A stretch of 64,000 nucleotides of DNA, from NCBI GenBank assembly GCA_020465985.1, contig JAANYP010000161.1, positions 62,001 to 126,000 of the forward strand. The letters are read 5' to 3'. A model generated the notes under the pieces. The model saw only the letters and a list, made by a program, of their open reading frames with translations, was not told the origin of the DNA and ran no database searches. Of this stretch, positions 1 through 9,825 are shown one piece after another. The number at the start of each line of letters is the position of its first letter. Positions within the stretch are counted from its first letter, which is position 1. This DNA comes from Centrapalus pauciflorus. Its lineage: Eukaryota; Streptophyta; Magnoliopsida; Asterales; Asteraceae. Position numbers and translations under genes: made by a program.

Positions 1-2784
1 AATATCAGGTCTTGAAGCAGTTAAATACATAAGTGACCCAATCATGGCCCGATATAAAGTCGGATCTACATCGGTATCACTTTCAGTACCCGGCCCGAGA
101 TTGTGATTCACTTGAATCGGCGTGCTGAAATGGGCAGTCAACTTAGTTCTTTCCATCCCAAACCGTTCTAGTATGTCATAGACATACTTAGTCTGATGGA
201 TAAACATCCCTTCCTTCTTTTGTTCAACTTGTAACCCTAAAAAGAAATTCAACTCCCCCATAGCACTCATCTCGAACTTAGACTTTATCACCTTCTCGAA
301 ATCTTTGCACATCTGTTCGTCTGATGATCCAAAGATGATATCATCGACGTACACTTGTACCAAGATAAAATCTTCACCCTTCCTCTTAACAAACAGAGTA
401 CTATCTATCCTACCTCTTTCAAAACCGTTTTCTAAAAGATGGTTGGATAGAGTCTCATACCACGCCCTAGGTGCCTGATGCAATCCATAAAGAGCCTTAT
501 CTAAGCGATATACTCTATCAGGATATTTTGGATCTGTGAATCCGGGCGGTTGTTCTACGTACACCAACTCCTTCACTTTTCCATACAGGAAAGCACTCTT
601 AAAATCTAACTGATATACCTTAAATCCCTTGAAGGAGGCAAAAGCTAAAAACAACCTAATTGCTTCTAACCTTGCTACTGGTGCAAAAACCTCGTTGTAA
701 TCGATTCCCTCCTCTTGGTTGAAACCCTTTACAACTAGCCTAGCCTTGTTGCGCGTGACTATACCCCGATCGTCCCTTTTGCACTTAAAAACCCATTTGG
801 TTCCTATGGCAACTTCCCCTCGAGGTAATGGAACTAACTCCCACACTTCTAGTTTCCTACTCTGCGAGAGCTCTTCCTGCATCGCTTCAACCCAGGAGTT
901 ATCCTTAAGTGCCATTTGCACATTCTTGGGCTCTACTTGCGATATGAAACATGAATATAGACATGTGTGATATGCCTCGGAGTCGTTTATCATCGACAAC
1001 AACACAGTGTTGTTATTTACACTACTCCGAGTCCTCACACCCTCGTTAGGATTTCCTATGATGCTTTCTAATGGATGGTTCTTGTTAATCCTAGAGGTCT
1101 CTATTTCATCAACCCTTAGATTATCTCCTAAGTTAGATCCTATTTCACCTAATGGAGGAACAGGCTCAGCTTCTACAGTTTCCTCCTCACGGACGTTTTC
1201 CTCAGAGTTAGAACTTGATGCTTGAGTCTGATTCTCAGTGTTAGGTGCCTCTTGATCAGCAACTTCTGGAGATCCATCTACTGTCGCAGTAGGCTCGGAT
1301 GTAGATTCGAACGTGGTCCTCGGAAAAATATGGCCATCGTCATTCAGGTGCAACGTCGCCATGTCTTTTTCGATTGTACCTCCAGTATCATCCATAGAAA
1401 TGTTAAATGTCTCAAACAATTTATCATAGTCAAATAACCATTCCGGACCAGTTTGGGGTTCATGTGTATAACTTGTGACTTCAATATTATACACAATCTC
1501 CACAGTACCACTCGTTTTGTTAAAAACCCGTTTGTTTGGTGAGTTCGGCACATAACCTAGGAAATATCCTTCGTCAGCCTTTTCACCAAACTTCGGTTGA
1601 TGTTTTGTGCGTAACAGTGTGCATGGTACTCCAAACGGTTCGAATCCAGTTAAGTTAGGTGGCCGTTTATTCAAAATTTCATAGCATGTTTTGTTCAAAG
1701 ATTTGACTGTAAGGACTCTATTTAAAATATGGCACGCGGTATTCACTGCCTCCCCCCAAAACATGGTAGGAAGCTTTGAATCCGAAAGCATAGTCCTTGC
1801 AGCCTCAATCAATGTTCTGTTTTTACTTTCGGCCACCCCATTCTGTTGTGGTTCATATGGTGCACTGAATTGATGCACTATGCCCTTTGATAGGCAATAT
1901 ACACCAATTACAGAGTTTTTAAATTCAGTCCCATTATCACTACGAATATGTTTAACCCTTGTTCCGTAGGAGTTCTCCACTTGGTCTAAGAACCCGATGA
2001 GCTTTGCAGCCGTCTCGTCCTTCGTACCTAAAAAGAAAACCCATGAAATCCGTGAGTAGTCGTCAGTGATAACTAAGCAAAACCAACTACCTCCTATACT
2101 CCTTTTGTTGATAGGACGGAAAAGGTCCATATGCAACAAATCGAATGTCGAGGATATCGAGTTCTGCTTCTTTGGTTTGTGTGTCTTTTTATGCTGTTTG
2201 CCCTTCATGCACGGTAGACACTTGTCCTCGAACTGAAAACTTTTCAATGGCACACCCTGCACCAGTCCATTCTTTGTTATGTAATTCATCTTCCTAAGGT
2301 GCAGGTGAGCCATTCGTCTGTGCCATAAAACCGATTCCGTCTCTGAAGCTTTTGATAGAAGACAGATTGGACCCATCGAAGTATCCGGCTTGTTCATATC
2401 GAGCATGTACAAGTCATTCTTCCTTGGAGCCCGCATCAATATCCAATCTTCAGGTATCTTGAATCCCGGCTTTAGCACTAACGCCTCAGTGTAAGTAAAT
2501 AACACCGAGTTCTTCTTATCACAGATTTGAGATACACTAATGAGATTATGAACCAGTTTATCAACGTGATAAACTTGATCCAAAGTAATCGTCCCATTAG
2601 TGACTTCTCCGGTACCCGTGATATTTCCACCCTTGTTACCAGCGAATGATACGAATCCCCTATTACCTCCCTTGAAGTCTGTGAGTAGACTTCTTTCCCC
2701 CGTCATGTGCCTGGAGCAACCACTGTCGACGAACCACTTGTTGTTTGGACCTGTAGTTATCTCCTGCACATGAAAGAAAAGAGG
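1..2784 (-). CDS. pol: Element A pol (protease, integrase, reverse transcriptase), partial
   Basis: This encodes the copia polyprotein that matures Gag, copies the RNA and integrates the DNA. The aspartic protease motif DSGCSRHMTG lies at about 2700-2740. The integrase zinc region (His-His, then CLPC) is near 2200-2320 and the catalytic SDNGTEF is at about 1918-1945. The reverse transcriptase motif YVDDIIFGS lies at about 332-354. The frame reads openly where I translated it and leaves the window without a stop, so the C-terminal part of RT and RNase H are missing only because of the window edge. It shares the frame of the last part of gag and is separated from it by one TAA at 2785-2787, so expression needs stop bypass, splicing or a separate start. 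It is the least damaged pol in the window. Confidence 0.85.
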
Positions 2785-5642
2785 TTAGTTATCACGGGGA
2801 ACCCAAGCCATGACTGACTTGGTAATACCATTCTCGTCCACATACGTGAACTCTTTCAAGTACCCATCTCGCCTTTCAGGTGACTTGGGCCTTTGAACTG
2901 AATTCTGTTGTGGTGCCGAGTGATTTAAGTTCACTCTTTGCTTTGGAGTAGGCATTTGTTGTTGTGGACTCTAGAATAATTCCTATTATATTGCATTTCA
3001 GACTGTGATCCCTGAGCTCTTACCGGTACATAATGTCTAACGGGAGTATGGGACCTAACTAGAGTGTGTGACCTGCTAGGTGTGGTGCTCCTATAGACTT
3101 GTTGAGGTGCTGACCTAGATTGATTAATGACACGATTCGGTGAATTTGTCCTAATCACTTCCTTAGGTCCAACCTTAACCAGTGTGTTTTTCACAACTTG
3201 TTTGGGTGCGGCCTGCACAGATTTCTCGGTAGGTTGAGAACTACTGCTGCTTGCCACACTGGTTGAGGGCTTAACAGGTGTTGGGTTCACTGTCTTAGGT
3301 GTAACATCGGCTTTCTTAAGCGGACAGTGAGAAGCAACGTGCCCCTTCTCGTGACATCTAAAGCAAGATATCTTATCTATGGACTTTTTGTGTGTTCCCT
3401 TAGATCTAGATGTCTCACTAGTGTCTATATCCTTTGGTACATCTTCGGTGTCTGGCTCATCGATCTGATCAGCCCAAGCAATTTTTTGTTTTCCTGCAGG
3501 TCTTCCACTGGAGGAAGACACAAACTTTACTTTCTTAACCTTGACGGTTGAGTCAGCCACCTTAGGTGTATTTTCAACTATAGGCTCTGGTGTTGGTTCA
3601 GGTAGGTCCTCTAAGTCTACTGACTTGTCAGTTTTCTCCTGAGGCTGAGGGACATAGTTTGCATTGAAAGGTGGAGGAGTTTCGTGTAATCCTAGACCTA
3701 CGGGCTTCTTAGATTGTCGTTGGGCATCTAAAACTTTCCATAGGTTTAGGCTTGAATTCCTAAACTTTTCCAACTTGCTATTCGCCTCTGCTACCTTAAC
3801 CTTTGTTTCAGCAAGCTCTATGTCCTTGTCCTTAAGACTTTTGGTTAAGGCTTCTACGTGCTCATACATTAGCTCTATCCTAACACACTGCTCACTGAGT
3901 TTGTCTTTTAGAACTATTATGTCTTGAGCATCAGCCTTAAGCTTTTCTTTAAGATCTTGTTTGATGTCATTTAGGCTAGCATTTTCAATTTTTAAGTTTT
4001 CATTCTGAGCAGTTATGGTCTTATGTGAGTCTAAGACTAGATTTAACCTATCGTTAGAACTAACACATAAAGCACATAATTCACAAAATAGAGAATAAGA
4101 CAGACTAACCTTTGAGTTATCAGATTCCACGTTGGCCATCTGAGCAGCAAACTCCAGCACTGTCTGATCATTCGCCTTCTCTACCCACATCGGACTGCTG
4201 TCCCGTGTGGTCTGCTCGTCCCCATCACATCCAGTTTCTGTGACTTCAGCCATAAACGCTCTAGCATGCGACTCAGGATGTGAACTCCAATCATACGTGC
4301 CATCTAGCTGTCTATCTGAAGTGACATTGGATAGAAGACCCGCTAGATTGGCCTGTCCAGATGATGAACTCGGAAGATATCGTTGTTGGGACTGATTTTG
4401 GTACTGTCCCTGATGCTGACTCTGTCCTTGGTAGGTCTCTACCTTTGGTCTCTGACACTCCCTGGCGAAGTGTCCCAATCCCTGACAGTTATAGCATTTC
4501 ACCTTGGACTTATCAAATCCTATCCCCTTGTTATTCATCTGCAGATTCCTCCCAGTTCTCTTAATGAATGGCTTAACCCTCTGGGTTACCATGGCCAGTT
4601 GCCATTTAAGATCCATTTCCTCTAAGTCATCAGGGTCGACCTGATCGTAATCCTCGTCCCATAGAGCAGGATCGTTAATCTTCCCTTGAACACAATTTCC
4701 GTATGCGGCCCCAAAAGAAGCAAGTAGATTCAAATGCTCTTCCGCAGACTTTGCGCTCATGGGCATCTTCGAATAACTCTGTGATGGTGATGCCTGATGT
4801 ACTTCCAATCTTCCTAATCCTAAGAACGCGCGATTCAGTGAGTCTTCGTACTCTGATGGTGATGACGTTTCTCCGGTGAAAAAAGCAGTCTTTGGTTCGG
4901 ATGCCGCTGAAGATTTTGATGTCTTTCCAAAATACATAGCTGGATTCTGGACTTGTTCGTAATCAGTCTCCGTCTTCAGTAGCTCGAAGTGATATGCCCG
5001 CAACGTTCCCACAATGTCATCGAGAGATTGAGTATAATACTTATCTTCATTTAGCTTGATCATTGCCACCCACATAGCCCATTTGCTTGGTAAGGCATCA
5101 AGAAGCTTGTTGTTCTTGTCAGTGTCAGAATACTCAATTCCATGACTCTCAAGTTCTGTTATCAGGTGATAGAACCTGGTGATAATATCATCCAGCTGTT
5201 CATCTTTAATCGCCTTGAAAATCGCAAACTGTTGTTTCAACAGCTCTGTACGCTTTCTACGCACCCTAGGATTACCCTCACACCTTTTCACGAGAGACTC
5301 CCAAAGTTCCTTCGACGTCCTTTGAGTCCGAAATGTGTGCAGTATATCCTGAGGTAAAGCCATACGGATTATCGAGAAAGCTTTGTTCTCGGCTTCAAAC
5401 AGTTTCTTGTCATCTTCCTTCATCATTTGATATGACAAGACCTTCTGACGGCCTTCTACTTCTGAGACCGGTGGAATATACCCTTCGTCAATGCACACCC
5501 ACATGCGCATGTCGTTGAAACGTACGAAATCAGTAAATCGGTCTTTCCACCAGTAATAATCCGCGACCTTCATCAGCTTAGGCGGGGCGTTTGCCTTTCC
5601 AACCTCGTGGTCCATTTCTAGGAATTTCTGAAGATTTGACAT
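2785..5642 (-). CDS. gag: Element A gag, very long, two zinc knuckles, frame change near the end
   Basis: Gag forms the virus-like particle and binds element RNA. The main frame gives 903 residues from ATG at 5640-5642 to a TGA at 2931. The N-terminal part resembles the UBN2/retrotransposon gag domain (motifs such as TSKELWESL, FYHLITEL and LDALPSKW). A first CX2CX4HX4C knuckle (CYNCQGLGHFAREC) lies near residues 383-396 and a second (CFRCHEKGHVASHC) near 760-773. A heptad-rich coiled coil lies between them. The C-terminal tail is rich in Ser, Pro, Arg and Gln. At about 2930-2970 the reading frame appears to shift: another frame continues through a conserved-looking end (MAWVPRDN) to TAA at 2785. 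I read this as one indel. At about 940 residues it is larger than most copia Gags, as is usual for Sireviruses. Confidence 0.82.
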
Positions 5643-5644
5643 CT

Positions 5645-6062
5645 TTTCGAAAGTAATTGAATTTGAACTTAAATAATTTAATTCGAAACTGATTTAGACT
5701 AACTTTTTCGAATCTAGGTAGATTCGAAACTAATTAAGGGTAAATCTTTTGGGATTAAATTCGATTAAGTGTTAAAATTCAATTAGACTCGAAATATGTC
5801 AGATTCGAAAGTTCTTAGAGTCGAAGGACCTTAGATTCGAAGGTCAGCAAACTCGAGGTAAACAACAAATTCGAAACCCTTATCGAAACTAGACTAAACT
5901 CGAACTAGACTCGAAACTAGATAGACTCGAGACCTATTCGAATGAGGCACAAACTCGACACAGATTCGAAACCTACTGAAACAGACTCGAAAGGAGCAGA
6001 TTTAGATTAGACTCGAGACTAAAGTGAAACCCTAATTGCCCCTATTAGATTCGAACGCCGCA
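5645..6062 (-). repeat. Gag leader of A: array of TTCGAA/CTCGA motifs
   Basis: The untranslated leader between primer site and gag ATG is packed with variants of ATTCGAAAC, ACTCGAAAC and AGACTCGA. I see well over a dozen copies in about 400 bp, with irregular spacing. The core TTCGAA is a perfect palindrome. The same core recurs in the LTR of A (about 6595-6722), in the LTRs of F and G, and upstream of the extra ORF of F. It is not a simple microsatellite because spacing and flanks vary. Confidence 0.75.
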
Positions 6063-6293
6063 AACTCGAAAAACAGTGAACACTTTGATTTTTTAACGAT
6101 TTTCAGATTAAACCAGTATTTTTCCAACGAAAAATAATGGTTTCGATCAAAAATGAGAAAAACCACAAAGTATTTGCTGAATATGAATTTGCTAAGCTCA
6201 AAAACTCGGTTTTGAGAGAAAAACCGTCCAACTAGCGTCAAGAAACATAGAATGTATTTGATGAACACGAAGAACACCAAGAACACTCTGTAG

Positions 6294-6305
6294 GCTCTGA
6301 TACCA
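6294..6305 (-). promoter_or_regulatory. Primer binding site of A (initiator tRNA-Met)
   Basis: On the minus strand the 12 bases read TGGTATCAGAGC, complementary to the 3' end of plant initiator tRNA-Met, the usual copia primer. It starts two bases inside the 5' LTR end. Confidence 0.9.
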
Positions 6306-6307
6306 AT

Positions 6308-6971
6308 TGTATGGTCTACCACTACTAGATCTATCTAGACGCGGATCCGTCTGCTAACTAATTCTCAACCACGGTTAGACGGACAACTCTCAACCACGAA
6401 ACACGGAGACTATTAAACGCTGGACGAACGACACACGAACGATCCTACGAACTAATTCTCTCCGAAACACGCCAAAAGCTGATGATAAACTCGAGATCGC
6501 CTTAAGCTTAATTCCTCACGAATTCTGCTAAAAGTCTGCTAATGACTCGAGTCTATCCCTAATTATAGACCCTGATTTGAGTATGATGTGGGCCAAACTC
6601 GAATCTGGCCCAAGGCCCATTCGAGTCTGTCCACAATGACATTCTCGAATCTGGGCACATTCGAATCTAAGGCTACATTCGAATCTATCACAGATTCGAA
6701 TGTCTACCCTTATTTGATTCGAATCTAGCCAAATCACTTAAACACCTAAATGATGAAACTTATGTTTTCACTTATGTTTGAGTTAATCTTTGAACTTTAT
6801 GTTTGAACTTCTTGTAATACGTTACATCAAGTTTAAACACACAATCAATAACAGTCAAACATATATAAACATATATATCAAAACATTCGTTAACTCTCAA
6901 TACTCTGAATATTACTTAAACCAAAATGTCAGATCGATTAGACTGCTATCGTCACACAAGGTGTACCAACA
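6308..6971 (-). repeat. 5' LTR of element A
   Basis: The 664 bp segment begins TGTTGG and ends CATACA on the minus strand and abuts the primer site. Its outer end matches the outer ends of the F and G LTRs (GCTATCGTCACACA followed by a short tail to ACA), and the region with AACACGGAGACTA is shared with F, G and H. It contains a cluster of ATTCGAATCT motifs at about 6595-6722. The partner LTR lies outside the window. Confidence 0.85.
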
Positions 6972-8320
6972 TTATTTCAAGTTATCTATTTTAATCATTC
7001 GCATATTTCAAACCATGTATAGAGTTCCATTACAATACTTCTCAAGCTCATCTCTCCTCATAAATGTTTTTTCTTTTGTGAATTTAGATAAACAACTCCA
7101 CTGGTAGGTGAGTTTGTAACTTTTGGGAGCAGTAGACGCTCTAGTCCTGGAGTGTCTTGATTTGGAGCAAGTAAATTCACTTTTCTCTGTCTTGCCTCTA
7201 ACGCCATTTGGAAATCAAAGATTAGTGACAGTGTGAGATTTCGACGTAAGAACTTCACAATGCTTCTCTGAGCATTCCTTGAGATTGGATTCTTGCTTTT
7301 GTTGTGCAAGAGATTTAGATAGAGAAATTCAATGTCCTGCAAAAATAAGTTAGCAAAGTCTGCTTAGGAAAATTCTTAGAATGATTTGTCTTCTCGTTCG
7401 ACTTGAAAGATTGGTTAGAAGATACTCAAGAATTTGTCGAACTTGATTTGAATGACTTTGACTATCGGTGATTAGTTTCTCACTCACCTGTCTCTTTGTT
7501 CCATACCTTCAAGAGACCATAACAAATCGGCTCTAACAGTCTTCAATTCCTTCACAAACATCTTCTTATACTTCTCTTCCATATACGGACTCCAGACCCT
7601 CTGCTTTACCTAGTCGAGGGCTTGGGTAGTCAACCTTTCAGTGTGTCGCTCCTCTCGTTTTTAGAAGAGCTAGCACCTCCTCACATTTCTGCTTGCAGCC
7701 TCGTGATCTGTTTAAGTACATTAGGTGCATCAAAGGATGGAGTGGAATATCTGATCCCTCCTGGAATATCAGAAATCGAAGAGAAGATTCGGTAGGCTCA
7801 AAGTACTGGTCAGGAATCATAAGAATCTTCATTAACCTGGAAGTGGCTTGTTTGACTGGTTGAACTGGAGCTGGAGTTGGAGTACAAGGTACTGGATCAT
7901 CAGAAGGGATTCCAAAATCAAATTCATCTGGAGCTACACCTTCCTCATCAGCATACTCAATCCTTAGCGCCTCTTTGATCTGAACTTCTCTAGCTTCTTG
8001 TACCTCTTCATCAGAGTCTATGATGATAACTTCGTTGGGGTCGAACATCCTCATAGGAACAGCAGCGACGAGAATTTCTTTGTCCTCGGGGAATGTAGGC
8101 ATCTGATTCGAATCCTCCCATATTGTGAGTGCTAACTGAGCTCCTGAGTCTGAGTCCTCAAGAGACTTAGCATGGAGATCTGCTGCAGACTCTTCTGGCG
8201 ATTCACGAGATGGAGCTTGTGATGGTGATGATTTGTCTTGGATTAGATGAAGCTGATTCTTCAAAAATCAAAGGGGCTTTTCCAACTGCCCTTGCCCGTT
8301 TCTCCCCCTCATGCTGATCA
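6972..8320 (-). pseudogene. 3' part of the extra ORF (AORF) of element D, cut off by A and B
   Basis: This continues the ORF at 20474-22592 after removal of element B. Blocks in different frames are seen: about 8264-7638 (208 codons, acidic, Ser/Pro-rich) and 7342-7058. The last block shares a pattern with the C-terminal domain of the AORF of C: DFQM, then about 14 residues, then LLAPNQD, compared with DFQM then LRAPDQD. In another frame NGTLYMV matches DGTLRMV of C. The reading stops at the junction with element A, so the C-terminus and 3' LTR of D lie left of the window. The stretch VIIIDSDEE at about 8004-8030 resembles a SUMO-interacting motif. Function is unknown. Confidence 0.7.
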
Positions 8321-8325
8321 GGATC
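8321..8325. repeat. Target site duplication of element B, left copy
   Basis: GGATC lies immediately outside the left LTR and is matched exactly at 20469-20473. Five bases is the normal Ty1/copia duplication length. Confidence 0.9.
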
Positions 8326-9465
8326 TGTAGGTCCCGAGAGGTTTCCCAAGTATATAGCCTTAAGCTGTAGAGGGGGGGGGGGGGTGAATACAGCAATTTA
8401 AAAACTACACACTATTTTCTCAATGTTTGTATGTATTATCAACAATTGTTAATTACAAACAAGCTTGACTGCGGAAAAGTTCAAGCTGAGATGACAGATA
8501 CAACAGTATGTTAACTAGTCTAAGACAGACTTAAACTAGTTACAATGAATACACTCACTAAGAATCACTCACTGTGTTTACAAGACTCAGAAGGACAGCT
8601 TGAATAAGAACAGCTTAAGCACAAAGCACTGTTTTATTCAATTAGACTTGCATGCATGAAAAGACACACTCTAATGCACGTTCTGATTTCACACTCTTGG
8701 CTCAGCACTTAGCTTTCTGCTTAATCTTTCAATCCTTGGAAGTTTCCTTTTATACTCACTTAGAGGATCTAAGTGAAGCTTTTTCATTGGACGAAAGGAA
8801 AAAGGTGGAATGTCTTGTTGAAAAGACAACATAACTTTTCTGCACATTCTGAAAAGCAGACATGCCTTCATGTTGCAGAACTTTTGTCTTTTCTCTTTAT
8901 CTACTGTTGCATAGGCTTTAACTAAATAAGGAATGTTAACTTTGCGTCTTTCTTCCTTTGCTAAGGCCTATTTTGATATAAGAAAAGGTCTGTCACCCTT
9001 TTTCAAATATCCTTTTGTCTTCATGTGACAGCACAACTTGGGCACGCTGAGCAGTTCTGTTTTCCACTTTGTCTTCGACTTTGTAAACTGATCTTGTAGC
9101 CAAAAACAATACATGAGGACTTGGAAACGTATTCCATAAAGTGTTTTAGCCTGTTCACAAAGAACAGGTTCTGTTCACAAAGAACATAACACTTGTAAAC
9201 TGCCCAAGCTGCTCACCAGTGTAGAGCAGCGTAGACAGTTTATGTCCAGCCTGTTCAGCAGACTGAACAGCTTGGACAAACTGCCTTTGTTGCAACACAT
9301 GCAACACATAGAACAACTTTAACTGATATTGCAAATCACTTTACAGGTTTTATTAAGGCCTAAACATGCCTTAAATTATACCTTTCAGGTGCATCAACAG
9401 GTTTGATTAAGAATCTCCCCCTTAGATGCAGAACAGGTTTGACTGAGGCCTTTTTGTGCCTAACA
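8326..9465 (-). repeat. 3' LTR of element B
   Basis: The 1140 bp LTR starts TGTAGG and ends TAACA on the plus strand. It carries a G-run at about 8371-8383, longer than in the partner LTR, and an extra partial copy of TTCACAAAGAACA near 9170. Its right part (about 9130-9330) contains many imperfect GTTC/GAAC and AGCTG/CAGCT inverted repeats, such as CAGCCTGTTC and GAACAGCTTG. Confidence 0.93.
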
Positions 9466-9479
9466 ATCTCCCCCTATTT
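9466..9479 (-). promoter_or_regulatory. Polypurine tract of element B
   Basis: On the minus strand this reads as an A/G-rich run containing AATAGGGGGAGAT directly before the LTR start TGTTAGG. It is the plus-strand DNA primer site. G5AG cores are typical of Sirevirus tracts. Confidence 0.85.
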
Positions 9480-9825
9480 GCAATAATCAGTCTAAGCTGA
9501 TTTAATCAATAATCACTATACATTTTTACAATACATCTTGCTGAGAAGGAATTAATACATTTAAGTAAAGTATAAGATCAGTTTATATATATACTGATTT
9601 TGATTACATAGCAACAACACATGTTTTTAAAAGAGTACAACTAATGTACTAATGTATATTACAACTAATGTAAATAGATAAAGTTACAACACATGTAACA
9701 GAGTACAACTAATGTACAAAAGAAATTAAACATTTTGGACTGTTGATTTTGGGAGCATATAATGGCAAGCCTGTCCAACAGATGGACAGCTTCCATTCTT
9801 CACCTACCCTGATGGTAGATGGACT

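Larger units (their letters stand above)
1..6971 (-). mobile_element. Element A: Sirevirus-like Ty1/copia retrotransposon, 3' part outside window
   Basis: Read on the minus strand this holds, in order, a 5' LTR (6308-6971), a tRNA-Met primer site, a leader of about 650 bp, a long gag with two zinc knuckles and a pol running to the window edge through protease, integrase and reverse transcriptase. This domain order (integrase before RT) defines Ty1/copia. RNase H, any extra ORF and the 3' LTR lie left of base 1. The right end abuts sequence that continues the extra ORF of element D, so A inserted into D. The target duplication cannot be checked because the left end is missing. A has the best preserved coding capacity here and its LTR belongs to the same family as those of F, G and H. 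Confidence 0.88.

Noticed and set aside
719..1873. Plus-strand ORFs opposite element A pol
   Set aside because: They are short, without recognisable domains, and lie antisense to a clear pol frame; they are shadows.
2754..2786. A real 32 bp intron at the gag-pol junction of A
   Set aside because: Plant introns of this size are not spliced efficiently; kept only as a curious signal cluster.
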